From contig NZ_BROD01000001.1 of NCBI RefSeq assembly GCF_024345225.1, positions 806,001 through 870,000 of the forward strand: a DNA stretch of 64,000 bases, given 5' to 3'. This document shows, piece by piece, positions 34,961-44,243 of the stretch (the stretch's first letter is position 1; every line of letters starts with the position of its first letter). The stretch comes from Clostridium sp. TW13. Lineage in GTDB: Bacteria; Bacillota; Clostridia; Clostridiales; Clostridiaceae. The translations under genes and the position numbers were made by a program. The notes beneath the pieces were generated by a model. The model was not told where the DNA came from, made no database searches, and saw only the letters and a list, made by a program, of their open reading frames with translations.

Positions 34961-35680
34961 ATGGCTAGAAGAAAGAAGAAAAGTGGTGATGATTTTACGG
35001 AGAATCTGTGGATTAATACTTATTCTACCTGCATTACTGTAATACTTGCTTTCTTTATATTTTTGTTTTGTATCACAGAGAAAGAACAAAAAAAAGTTGA
35101 TTTTGTAGCTGCAAAATCTAAAGGAACATATTCACATAATAACTCTATATCTGCAGCACAGAATAATATGAACTCAAATAACAATTCAAAAGATGGAATA
35201 GATAATAAAGTAGACACATTAGAACCACAAGATATGTTTAAAATAGTTGAAGATTATGTTAATAGCAATTCAATGAAAAATGATGTTGAAGTGAAAAATG
35301 ATAGTAGAGGTGTGATAATACAAGTAAAAGATAGTGTATTATTTGAATCTGCTAAGGCAGATTTGATACCAAGTTCAAAAGACTTGCTAGATAGAATTGC
35401 AAAATTTATAAGTCAGGTGAAGAATAATATTGAAATAGAAGGGCATACAGATAATGTGCCTATAAATACCTTTAAATTTGAAAGCAATTGGGAACTGTCT
35501 ACAAACAGGGCCGTTAATGTATTAAGATATTTTGTTGAATATAAGAAATTAGATCCTAAAAGATTTGGTGCTGAAGGATATGGTGAATATAGACCTTTGG
35601 TTAGTAATGATACACCAGAAAATAGAGCCCAAAATAGAAGGATAAATATAATTATACTAACATCAAATAAGGGGGAATAA
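34961..35680 (+). CDS. motB: MotB-type stator protein lacking the expected membrane aspartate
   Basis: The 239-residue protein has one membrane helix (about residues 20-40) and a C-terminal OmpA-like peptidoglycan-binding domain: IEIEGHTDNVPINTFKFESN, then LSTNRAVNVLRYF and GYGEYRPLVSNDTPENRAQN. In MotB the helix normally starts like YADxxT, with an Asp essential for proton passage. Here the aligned segment is TYSTCITVILAFFIF, with Thr at position 23 and no Asp or Glu in the helix. The frame is intact and the rest is normal, so this looks like a real substitution. It may be a structural stator paralogue, with an active motAB elsewhere. Confidence 0.88.
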   Translation: MARRKKKSGDDFTENLWINTYSTCITVILAFFIFLFCITEKEQKKVDFVAAKSKGTYSHNNSISAAQNNMNSNNNSKDGIDNKVDTLEPQDMFKIVEDYVNSNSMKNDVEVKNDSRGVIIQVKDSVLFESAKADLIPSSKDLLDRIAKFISQVKNNIEIEGHTDNVPINTFKFESNWELSTNRAVNVLRYFVEYKKLDPKRFGAEGYGEYRPLVSNDTPENRAQNRRINIIILTSNKGE

Positions 35681-35684
35681 TAAA

Positions 35685-36194
35685 ATGGCAAAGAAAAAGA
35701 AAGAAAAAGATACTGAAGTAAAATCAGGTGGAGGAAGTATAAAGTTTGTTATAATATTACTTATATCGATATTACTTGTAGGAGGAGGAGTAGGTGGAGG
35801 AGTTTACTTCTTAATGAAGGGTAAACAAGACTCTGGAACTACAACTAAAGCTGTAGCAGTAGTAAAACCAGCTTACTTTGATTTAGGTGAATTTGTAGTT
35901 AATTTAACAGGAGATAGAAACACTAATAAATATTTAAAAACCAGTCTTAAGGTTAGTTATGATTCTACTAATAAGGATTTAGCAACAGAATTAACAGAAT
36001 TGCAACCTGAGCTTAAGAGTATAACCCTTGAATATTTACAATCTAAGAAACAAGAGGACTTTTTTGCAGCTGCTCAAGCTACAGATGCTCATTCATTAGA
36101 AATAACTAAAAAACAATTAGTTGAATTGCTTGATAAAAAGTTGACTAAGGGTAGATTTATAGAAGTACTTACTCAAGATTTAATTATCCAATAG
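35685..36194 (+). CDS. fliL: Flagellar basal-body-associated protein FliL
   Basis: FliL is a single-span membrane protein that surrounds stator units and supports torque. The 169-residue protein has a basic start (MAKKKKEKDTEVK), a glycine-rich membrane helix at about residues 18-42, and the periplasmic-type domain with FDLGEFVVNLTGDRNTNKYL. It begins four bases after motB. Confidence 0.91.
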   Translation: MAKKKKEKDTEVKSGGGSIKFVIILLISILLVGGGVGGGVYFLMKGKQDSGTTTKAVAVVKPAYFDLGEFVVNLTGDRNTNKYLKTSLKVSYDSTNKDLATELTELQPELKSITLEYLQSKKQEDFFAAAQATDAHSLEITKKQLVELLDKKLTKGRFIEVLTQDLIIQ

Positions 36195-36210
36195 GAAAGA
36201 GGAGATAGGG

Positions 36211-36588
36211 TTGGCAGATCTATTGCTAGAATTTATAAAGGTTATAATAGCATTAGCCATAATATTATTAATGATATACTTGTTGGCTAAGTTTGGAAAC
36301 AAAACTATGGACTCTCCAGGAAGAAGCAAACAGATAAAAGTAATTGAAAAAGCACAAATATCAAAGGAAAATTCAATAATGATAGTTAAGATAAGGGGAA
36401 AGGGATATGTAATGTCTTGTAACCCTAAGAAAGTTGAAATATTGGATGAGATATCTAAAGAAGAAATTGAAGATATGGAAGAAGAACAAAAGAAATATAG
36501 AGAAGAAATGATGAATAAATACAATGACGTAGCTTCTAATTTAAAACAGAAGCTACGTAATATAAACTTTAAAGGAAGAGGAAAATGA
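36211..36588 (+). CDS. fliO: Flagellar biosynthesis protein FliO
   Basis: FliO helps assemble the FliP ring of the export gate. The 125-residue protein has one N-terminal membrane helix (LEFIKVIIALAIILLMIYLL) and a short conserved region (QIKVIEKAQISKENSIMIVK). Its tail is charged and likely coiled. Start is TTG behind GGAGATAGGG. The stop overlaps the fliP start. Confidence 0.85.
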   Translation: MADLLLEFIKVIIALAIILLMIYLLAKFGNKTMDSPGRSKQIKVIEKAQISKENSIMIVKIRGKGYVMSCNPKKVEILDEISKEEIEDMEEEQKKYREEMMNKYNDVASNLKQKLRNINFKGRGK

Positions 36589-37373
36589 AGAAGAAATGGA
36601 AGGTCTTATTAGTACTGTGTTTAACCATACTAGGGGTAGTAATTGCAACCTATGTTAATTCTAAAACAGCACAGGCTGCTCCAAATACAACAGGAATACC
36701 TAATGTAAATATTTCAGTAGACGGAAAGCAGAGCACACCTAAGGATTATGTATCTAATATCAAATTACTTATATTTTTAACTGCTCTTACGTTATTGCCG
36801 TCATTTTTAATAATGATGACATGCTTTGTAAGAATAGTAGTTACATTTTCATTTTTGAAGAGTGCCATAGGTGCTCAGCAGGCTATACCTAATCAGGTAA
36901 TGGTAGGTCTTGCATTATTTTTAACAGTATTTATAATGATGCCTGTTTATAATCAAATTAATGATTCAGCCTTTAAACCATATATGGAAAATAAGATAAC
37001 TCAGCAGGAAGCTATTGATAAAGGCTCCAAGCCTTTGAGAGAGTTTATGCTTAAGCAAACAAGGCAGAAAGACTTAGAGTTGTTTTTGGAAGCTGGAAAA
37101 TATGATAGATCAAAAATAACTAAAGATAATGTTCCACTAACAGCAGTAGTACCAGCCTTTGCAATTGGAGAATTAAAGAAAGGTTTTGAAATAGGATTTT
37201 TAATATACTTACCATTCTTGATTATAGATATGGTTGTAGCCAGTGTGCTTATGTCTATGGGTATGTTCATGTTACCTCCAGCAATGGTGTCTTTACCATT
37301 TAAGTTATTGTTATTTGTTATGGTAGATGGATGGTATTTGTTGGTGAAATCTCTGATCTCAAGTTTTATGTGA
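36585..37373 (+). CDS. fliP: Flagellar export gate protein FliP
   Basis: FliP is the main pore subunit of the type III export gate. The 262-residue protein has a cleavable-type signal sequence (about residues 1-31, ending AQAAP). It carries conserved gate segments MMTCFVRIVVTFSFLKSAIG, FLTVFIMMPVYNQINDSA and GMFMLPPAMVSLPFKLLLF. Overlap of four bases with fliO points to coupled translation. Confidence 0.95.
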   Translation: MKKKWKVLLVLCLTILGVVIATYVNSKTAQAAPNTTGIPNVNISVDGKQSTPKDYVSNIKLLIFLTALTLLPSFLIMMTCFVRIVVTFSFLKSAIGAQQAIPNQVMVGLALFLTVFIMMPVYNQINDSAFKPYMENKITQQEAIDKGSKPLREFMLKQTRQKDLELFLEAGKYDRSKITKDNVPLTAVVPAFAIGELKKGFEIGFLIYLPFLIIDMVVASVLMSMGMFMLPPAMVSLPFKLLLFVMVDGWYLLVKSLISSFM

Positions 37374-37383
37374 GGTGATTTAA

Positions 37384-37653
37384 ATGTCAGAAAGTATGGT
37401 CATTGGAATAATAAAGGACACAATGATGACATCTCTTTATGTGGCAGGGCCATTTTTAGTTGTAGGATTGGTAATTGGTTTAGTGATAAGTATATTTCAA
37501 GCAACTACTCAGATCCAAGAGCAGACCTTAACTTTTGTACCTAAGTTAGTAGGAATAGCATTAACAGGATTACTTTTGGGAAGTTTTATACTAAGTAAGG
37601 TGGCACAATTTACTGAAAGAATTTTTAATCTTATAGCATCCATAAGTAAATAG
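37384..37653 (+). CDS. fliQ: Flagellar export gate protein FliQ
   Basis: FliQ packs around FliP in the gate. The 89-residue protein has two membrane helices and the family motif LVIGLVISIFQATTQIQEQT, followed by LTFVPKL. Position between fliP and fliR is standard. Confidence 0.95.
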   Translation: MSESMVIGIIKDTMMTSLYVAGPFLVVGLVIGLVISIFQATTQIQEQTLTFVPKLVGIALTGLLLGSFILSKVAQFTERIFNLIASISK

Positions 37654-37664
37654 GAGGAAGAAAC

Positions 37665-39494
37665 TTGATAAATACAGCTTATCTATTGGGAATACTTTTG
37701 ATATTTCTAAGAATGTCAACTTTTTTTATGATCATTCCATCTTTCTTCCCAAAAGGTGTGCCCAATACATTTAAAGTCTTTTTTACAGTGCTGGTATCAT
37801 ACATATTAATTTTTACAGTGGACTATAGCGGTGTTAATAATATATCAAATAATTATATGTTAATAATGTATTGCTTTAATGAAATCATGACTGGACTTGT
37901 AATGGGATTTGTTACTTCATTAATATTTCATATGGTAAATCTAGCGGGTAGTTTGATGGATATACACATTGGTCTTGGAATGCTATCAATGTATGATCCT
38001 ACTTCACAAAGTACAAATACATTACTTGCAAGATTATTGCATTGGATGGCTATAATCTTATTTTTTGTTACAGATACGCACCATTTAGTCATTAAAGAGT
38101 TGGTGAAAAGCTATACTGTAGTAAAAATGGGGCAAACAATGATATTTCAACAATCAATTATGATGGTTTTTAATGCATTTGTGCAATATTTTATTATTGG
38201 AATCAAAATAGCGTTACCTATCGTTTTTATTATTTTAATGACAGATGTAGTATTAGGCTTGATTTCAAGAACAGTACCTCAAATTCAAGTAATGATTCTT
38301 GGCATGCCAATAAAAATATTGGTGGGAATTGTAAGCTTTTTAATTTCTCTACCTATAATGGTTAAACTTATTGTTAGTGCATTTAATTATTTTCCTGATT
38401 TATATAAAGGAATATTTGGTGCAGTACCTATGTTCTTCATATTCGCCGGAGATGATAAGACAGAACAAGCAACTCCAAAGAAACAAGGAGATGCTAGAAA
38501 GAAAGGTCAGGTAGCAAGAAGTAAGGACGTAAATTTAGCAATTACTTTATTAACCTGTACATTTGTAATAGCAAGTTTAGGAAATTATATTGTAACAAAT
38601 TTAAAGAATGCTTTTGTATATTTCTTTTCTATGGGATATAAATTTGAATTTAATCCAGTATTTGCGGGTGAGATGATAAAAACTTCACTATTGCAAGTTG
38701 CTAAAGCTTTTTTACCTATAGCTTTCGCCATAATGGTTGCAGGGGTTGTGTCTAGCCTTATTCAAACAGGATTTATGTTTATCAAGGAACCGCTTAAGCC
38801 AACATTTAGTAAGTTGAATCCAATTAACGGTTTTAAAAATATGTTCTCTACTAGAAGTCTCGTAGATTTAGGCAAAAACTTAATAGTAGTTTCAGTGGTA
38901 GGTTTTATAGGATATGGATTTATTAGAGATAATTTTCGTACTATATTGCAATTTGGAAATACCTATATGCCTACAATAGGATTACAGCTTAAATCTCTTA
39001 TTGTAGATATATTTAGAAAAATAACAATTGTTATGGTGATAATAGCTATAGCAGATTTTACATATCAAAAGTTCAAATTTAAAAAAGAAATGAAAATGAC
39101 AAAACAAGAAGTTAAGGAAGAAGCTAAACAAGCAGAAGGAGATCCACAGGTTAAGGGAAAGATAAAGCAGAAGCAAAGAGAAATGGCTCGAAGTAGAATG
39201 ATGCAAGCAGTTCCAGATGCCACTGTGGTAATCACAAATCCAACCCATTATGCTGTAGCTCTTAAATATATAGAAGGTGAAATGCAAGCTCCAAAATTAG
39301 TAGCAAAAGGAGCAGATCTTATAGCTCTTAATATAAAGGAGAAAGCTAAAGAAAATGATATCCCTATTATAGAAAATAAGCCATTAGCAAGATTAATATA
39401 TGATAGGGTAGAATTAGAAGAAGATATTCCACAAGACTTGTATCAAGCAATTGCGGAAATCCTAGCTATAGTTTATAAGATGCAAAAAAAGTAA
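37665..39494 (+). CDS. fliR-flhB: Fused export gate and switch protein FliR-FlhB
   Basis: The 609-residue protein joins FliR (about residues 1-258) to FlhB (about 259-609) in one frame without a stop. FliR shows its membrane segments and GSLMDIHIGLGMLSMYDPTS. The FlhB part begins FIFAGDDKTEQATPKKQGDA and keeps the self-cleaving NPTH motif at residues 525-528, which sets export specificity. Such fusions are known in clostridia. TTG start behind AGGAGGAAG. Fixed 1:1 stoichiometry is the direct consequence. Confidence 0.95.
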   Translation: MINTAYLLGILLIFLRMSTFFMIIPSFFPKGVPNTFKVFFTVLVSYILIFTVDYSGVNNISNNYMLIMYCFNEIMTGLVMGFVTSLIFHMVNLAGSLMDIHIGLGMLSMYDPTSQSTNTLLARLLHWMAIILFFVTDTHHLVIKELVKSYTVVKMGQTMIFQQSIMMVFNAFVQYFIIGIKIALPIVFIILMTDVVLGLISRTVPQIQVMILGMPIKILVGIVSFLISLPIMVKLIVSAFNYFPDLYKGIFGAVPMFFIFAGDDKTEQATPKKQGDARKKGQVARSKDVNLAITLLTCTFVIASLGNYIVTNLKNAFVYFFSMGYKFEFNPVFAGEMIKTSLLQVAKAFLPIAFAIMVAGVVSSLIQTGFMFIKEPLKPTFSKLNPINGFKNMFSTRSLVDLGKNLIVVSVVGFIGYGFIRDNFRTILQFGNTYMPTIGLQLKSLIVDIFRKITIVMVIIAIADFTYQKFKFKKEMKMTKQEVKEEAKQAEGDPQVKGKIKQKQREMARSRMMQAVPDATVVITNPTHYAVALKYIEGEMQAPKLVAKGADLIALNIKEKAKENDIPIIENKPLARLIYDRVELEEDIPQDLYQAIAEILAIVYKMQKK

Positions 39495-39520
39495 CTTAAG
39501 TAATAAAGGAGGAATTCAAC

Positions 39521-41587
39521 TTGGAAGTTGGCAAAAGAAAATTTAGTTTGAAGAACAATCAAGATATTATAGTAGCTATAGGGGTTTTGTGTATTATTTT
39601 GATGATAATTATACCATTCCCACCTGCAATTCTAGACTTATTGATAGCTTTAAACTTAACTATATCATTAGTTATAGTTCTTATAACTATGTTCTCTAGT
39701 AACGTTTTAGATTTATCAGTGTTTCCTACTTTATTATTGATTACTACTTTATTTAGATTGGGACTTAATATATCATCTACAAGATTGATTCTAAGCGAAG
39801 CCAATGCAGGTAAAATTATAGCTGCATTTGGTGAGTTTGTTATCGGAGGAAATTATGTAGTTGGTATTATTATATTCATGATTATAGTAATAGTTCAATT
39901 TATAGTTATCACTAATGGTGCAGGCAGAGTTTCAGAAGTATCTGCAAGATTTACTCTTGATGCTATGCCAGGTAAACAAATGAGCATTGATGCTGACTTA
40001 AACTCAGGACTTATAGATGAAGCTACAGCGAAGAAAAGAAGAGCAGACCTTCAATTAGAGGCAGACTTCTATGGTTCAATGGATGGTGCGTCTAAGTTCG
40101 TAAAGGGAGATGCCACAGTAGGTATATTAGTTGTATTTATTAATATTATTGGTGGAATTATAATTGGTGTGTTGCAAAAAAATATGGATGTAGCCTCTGC
40201 AGCATCAACCTATACAAAACTAACGGTTGGTGATGGACTTATGGCACAGATTCCAGCATTGTTAATTTCTACTGCATCAGGTATTTTGGTTACTAGATCA
40301 GGAACTGATGACAATTTTGGTACTACACTTACAAAACAGCTTACTGGATTTCCAATAGTTTTAGCACTTGCATCTGGAGTTATGTTTTTTATGGGAATAA
40401 TTCCAGCCATGCCAACAGTACCATTTTGGACATTAGCAGTTGGATCAGGAGCTCTTTCTTATGTATTATTTAATGCAGAAAAAGAGAAGAAGGTTATGGA
40501 GTATACAAGAAGTGAAGAAGAAATTGTTGAAATGGAAAGCAAAGAACCTGAGAGTGTAATGAATTTGCTTTCAGTTGAGGCTATAGAAATAGAAGTTGGA
40601 TATGGACTTATCCCATTAGCAGATGAAAGTTCAGGTGGAGATTTACTTCAAAGAATTTCTTCAGTAAGAAGACAGTGTGCTATAGAAATGGGTATAGTAG
40701 TTCAACCAATAAGAATAAGAGATAATTTACAATTGAAGACAAATGAATATGTTGTTAAATTGAGAGGAACTGTAATAGTATCTTCAGAGCTTATGCCAAA
40801 TATGCTTTTATGTATGGATCCAGTAGGAGATAATGCCGATATTCCTGGTATTAGAACTGTTGAACCAACCTTTGGCTTGGCAGCAACTTGGATAAATAAA
40901 GATCAAAGGGAAGAAGCTGAAATAAAGGGCTTAACTGTGGTTGATCCTACAACAGTTATGGTTACTCATTTAACAGAAACCATAAAATCACATTCATATG
41001 AGTTATTAGGAAGACAAGAAGTTAAAGATATTGTTGATGCAACTAGAGAAAAATACAGCGCAGTTGTTGATGAGTTGATTCCGGATTTAATGACTATAGG
41101 AGAGCTTCAAAAAGTATTACAAAATTTATTAAGAGAAAAGGTTCCAATAAAAGATATGGTTACAATCATGGAATCTTTAGCAGATAACTCAAGAAATACT
41201 AAGGATATTGAAGTGTTAACTGAGTATGTAAGATATTCATTGGCAAGAACTATTTGTAATCAATTGATTAATGAAAATAGAGCAGTTACAGTTGTAACAT
41301 TAAGTCCTGAATTGGAAAATATGATATCAAACAATCTTCAAAAATCAGTTCAAGGCTCATTCCCAGCTATTGACCCAGATACAACGACAAAAATATTTAC
41401 CAATATAAGAGACGCAGTTGATTCTGTGTATTTCCATAACAATCAACCAATTATTTTAGTTTCTCCCAATATAAGACCAGCATTTAGACGTCTAATTGAG
41501 ATGGCATTCCCACATATAATTGTGTTATCATTAAATGAGATACCAAATGACGTTGAGATAAGAACTGAGGGAGTAGTGAGTATATAG
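39521..41587 (+). CDS. flhA: Flagellar export protein FlhA
   Basis: FlhA is the ring-forming export component that docks chaperone-substrate complexes. The 688-residue protein has N-terminal membrane helices (about residues 15-310). The conserved cytosolic loop contains RFTLDAMPGKQMSIDADLNS, and a large C-terminal domain follows. Start is TTG with AAGGAGG upstream. FlhF follows directly, with no spacer between stop and ATG. Confidence 0.96.
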   Translation: MEVGKRKFSLKNNQDIIVAIGVLCIILMIIIPFPPAILDLLIALNLTISLVIVLITMFSSNVLDLSVFPTLLLITTLFRLGLNISSTRLILSEANAGKIIAAFGEFVIGGNYVVGIIIFMIIVIVQFIVITNGAGRVSEVSARFTLDAMPGKQMSIDADLNSGLIDEATAKKRRADLQLEADFYGSMDGASKFVKGDATVGILVVFINIIGGIIIGVLQKNMDVASAASTYTKLTVGDGLMAQIPALLISTASGILVTRSGTDDNFGTTLTKQLTGFPIVLALASGVMFFMGIIPAMPTVPFWTLAVGSGALSYVLFNAEKEKKVMEYTRSEEEIVEMESKEPESVMNLLSVEAIEIEVGYGLIPLADESSGGDLLQRISSVRRQCAIEMGIVVQPIRIRDNLQLKTNEYVVKLRGTVIVSSELMPNMLLCMDPVGDNADIPGIRTVEPTFGLAATWINKDQREEAEIKGLTVVDPTTVMVTHLTETIKSHSYELLGRQEVKDIVDATREKYSAVVDELIPDLMTIGELQKVLQNLLREKVPIKDMVTIMESLADNSRNTKDIEVLTEYVRYSLARTICNQLINENRAVTVVTLSPELENMISNNLQKSVQGSFPAIDPDTTTKIFTNIRDAVDSVYFHNNQPIILVSPNIRPAFRRLIEMAFPHIIVLSLNEIPNDVEIRTEGVVSI

Positions 41588-42730
41588 ATGTTGATAAAAA
41601 GATATATAGTAAATAACATGAATGAAGCCATGACAAGAATAAGATACGAACTTGGGAAAGATGCAATTATTATTAGCCAAAGAAAAATAAGAAAGCCAGG
41701 TATAAAAGGATTCTTTTCAAATAAGCTCATAGAAGTTACCGCTGCTATAGAAAATTCAGAAAAAAAATCTGATGAAGTTGAACAACTTAAAATCAATCCA
41801 CTTCAAAGTAAAGTTAAAGAAATTTTAGAAAATAAAAATAAAGAATTAAAAGAAACTACCAATGATGTAAAAGAAGAACCAAACCTTGCAACTGAGCTTA
41901 AGGATATGAAAAAGATGTTGGAGAATCTTTCAAAGGGAACATCTCCTTTAGAGAATGAGGAAGAGTCTATTATTAAGGAGATAGAAGAATTTTTAGAAAA
42001 AAATGATTTCGATGCGGAGGTCATTGATGAAATCTTAGTAGAGTACAAAAATAATTATAGTGATACCGATGCTCTCTGGATAGATTGTATTAAAGAAATA
42101 CTGTCCAAGAAAATTAGGCTAACAACACAATCAATAGAAGGAGCTATGGTTCTAGTTGGCCCTACAGGTGTGGGGAAAACTACTACTATTGCAAAGTTAG
42201 CAGGACGATTAGCTTTAATAGAAAAGAGGAAAGTTGGATTAATCACTATAGATACATATAGGATAGGTGCTGTAGAACAACTTAAAACTTATGCTGAAAT
42301 AATGAATATACCGTTTAAGGTTGTAATAACTATTAAGGAAATGGAAGAAGCTATTGAAGCATTAAAAGATTGTGATGTTATACTTGTTGATACTACAGGA
42401 AGAAGTAGTAAAAATCAAATGCAAATATCAGAACTTAGAGCGTTTATATCAAAGGTAAAAACAGATAACATTCATTTAGTTATAAGTGCAACCACTAAGA
42501 ATAAAGATATTTCAGCTATTACAGAAGGGTTTAGGGCTTTAAATTACAAGAATACAATTATAACAAAGCTTGATGAAACCACAGTATATGGTTCTATAAT
42601 TAATATAATTTATAAAGCAAAAACTCCAGTTAGTTTTTTAACTGTAGGTCAAAATGTTCCAGATGATATTGCAGAACTATCTGTAGATAAACTTGTGAAA
42701 TTATCATTAGGAGAGGATAATATATGTTAG
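41588..42730 (+). CDS. flhF: Flagellar positioning SRP-like GTPase FlhF
   Basis: FlhF, an SRP-type GTPase, fixes flagellar number and place together with FlhG. The 380-residue protein has a variable N-terminal B domain with Lys/Glu-rich segment, then the NG domain. Features are the P-loop VGPTGVGKTTTIAKLAGRLA near residue 190, TIDTYRIGAVEQLKTYAEIM, and VDTTGRSSKNQMQI. It overlaps flhG by seven bases. Confidence 0.95.
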   Translation: MLIKRYIVNNMNEAMTRIRYELGKDAIIISQRKIRKPGIKGFFSNKLIEVTAAIENSEKKSDEVEQLKINPLQSKVKEILENKNKELKETTNDVKEEPNLATELKDMKKMLENLSKGTSPLENEEESIIKEIEEFLEKNDFDAEVIDEILVEYKNNYSDTDALWIDCIKEILSKKIRLTTQSIEGAMVLVGPTGVGKTTTIAKLAGRLALIEKRKVGLITIDTYRIGAVEQLKTYAEIMNIPFKVVITIKEMEEAIEALKDCDVILVDTTGRSSKNQMQISELRAFISKVKTDNIHLVISATTKNKDISAITEGFRALNYKNTIITKLDETTVYGSIINIIYKAKTPVSFLTVGQNVPDDIAELSVDKLVKLSLGEDNIC

Positions 42731-43584
42731 ATCAAGCAGAAAGATTGAGAAGACTTGCAAGAGAAAGTGATGATGAGCCAAGAAAAAAAGCTAAAATAAT
42801 TACTATTACATCCGGTAAGGGTGGAGTTGGAAAAAGCAATATAGTAGTAAATCTGGCTATACAATTGCAAAGAATGGGTAATAAGGTGTTAGTATTTGAT
42901 GCTGATATAGGCATGGGAAATGATGATGTATTAATGGGCATTTATCCAAGATATAACATATTCAATGTGATATCAAATAACATGGATATACTAGATGTTT
43001 TATGTGAGGGACCAGAAGGAATAAAATTATTATCAGGAGGTTCAGGTATAAACAAAATCGAAGACTTAAATGAAAGAGAAAGAGAAATATTTTTGGAAAA
43101 GTTAGAAAGTCTTGATGATTTTGATTATATTTTAATGGACACAGGTGCAGGGATAAACAGAAGTGTTTTGGCATTTATCACTTGTTGTGACCAATTAATA
43201 GTAATTACAACTCCAGAACCAACCTCTTTAACCGATGCTTACAGCTTGCTAAAAGCAGTAAATCACTTTAAAATAAAAGATAAGGCTAGCGTCATTGTAA
43301 ATAAAACTTATAGTAAAGAGGAAGGAACAGACACTTATTATAAATTTAATAGTGCAGTTAATAGGTTTCTAAGTATTGAATTAAATTATTTAGGGCAAAT
43401 TTATGATGATAAGAAGCTAGTGGAAGCTGTAAGATCCCAAGTACCCTTTTCTGTACAATTTCCCAATTCTGATGCGGCAAGATGTATAAAACAAATTAGC
43501 AGCACTCTTGGTGGAGGAAATGAAAGTAACAATGGAATTGGTGCTAGGGGATTGTTTAAAAAAATATTTAATATCTTTTCTTAA
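42724..43584 (+). CDS. flhG: MinD-like ATPase FlhG
   Basis: FlhG is a MinD-type ATPase that stimulates FlhF and limits flagellar number. The 286-residue protein begins LDQAERLRRLARE, resembling the N-terminal FlhF-activating segment. It carries the deviant Walker A SGKGGVGKSN near residue 37, then VLVFDADIGMGNDDVL and DTGAGINRSV. In B. subtilis chemotaxis genes follow flhG; here a PilZ gene does. Confidence 0.95.
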   Translation: MLDQAERLRRLARESDDEPRKKAKIITITSGKGGVGKSNIVVNLAIQLQRMGNKVLVFDADIGMGNDDVLMGIYPRYNIFNVISNNMDILDVLCEGPEGIKLLSGGSGINKIEDLNEREREIFLEKLESLDDFDYILMDTGAGINRSVLAFITCCDQLIVITTPEPTSLTDAYSLLKAVNHFKIKDKASVIVNKTYSKEEGTDTYYKFNSAVNRFLSIELNYLGQIYDDKKLVEAVRSQVPFSVQFPNSDAARCIKQISSTLGGGNESNNGIGARGLFKKIFNIFS

Positions 43585-43599
43585 ATAGGGGGAACTAGC

Positions 43600-44223
43600 A
43601 TGGAAAATTTCGATATTCTTGTTAATACTAATATAGACGTTGAGTATGGTGACAAGATATATAAAAGCAAAATTCAGGATGTAGAAGAAGACTTCATTTC
43701 ATTATATTTACCTGTTGTAGATGGTGAGTATCTATTACTAAAAATAAATGAAGAGGTTGATATGATATATTTCGACCATAAAAGAAATACCTTTAGACTT
43801 ACCAGCAAAGTCATAGGCAGGGAAATATCAGGAAATGTAAGGTTAATTAAACTTACTAAACCTTATAAGATAACTCAAATACAACGTAGAAATTATGTGA
43901 GAGTTGGTTTGGTAGATTCAGTAGAGGTTGGTACAAAGGTAGATGATAAAATAGCTTATACAAAAGAATGGGTTACAGATTTAAGTGGCGGTGGTATAAG
44001 ATTTATCTCTAAGATACAACATAATAAGAATGATGAAGTTTACTTAAAATTAGAACAATACAATAAAAATTTGCAAGTGACAGGGAAAGTTGTGCGCAAA
44101 GAAAAAACTGACGATGGAAGATATCTTTATGGAGTTGAATTTACAGACATTAGTGAAAGAGATAGAGAAGTTATTATAAGCAATGTATTTAAGTTGATGA
44201 GAAAACAAAGAGAACTTACTTAA
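43600..44223 (+). CDS. PilZ-domain c-di-GMP-binding flagellar brake protein (YcgR/YpfA-like)
   Basis: Proteins of this type bind cyclic di-GMP and slow the motor. The 207-residue product has an N-terminal YcgR-like domain (about 1-90) and a PilZ domain with both ligand motifs: RRNYVR (R97 and R101) and DLSGGGIRF (D127). It sits between flhG and fliA in the flagellar operon, so motor control by c-di-GMP is built into this locus. Cytosolic, no membrane segment. Confidence 0.88.
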   Translation: MENFDILVNTNIDVEYGDKIYKSKIQDVEEDFISLYLPVVDGEYLLLKINEEVDMIYFDHKRNTFRLTSKVIGREISGNVRLIKLTKPYKITQIQRRNYVRVGLVDSVEVGTKVDDKIAYTKEWVTDLSGGGIRFISKIQHNKNDEVYLKLEQYNKNLQVTGKVVRKEKTDDGRYLYGVEFTDISERDREVIISNVFKLMRKQRELT

Positions 44224-44243
44224 TATTTAAGGGGGAAAGGAAT

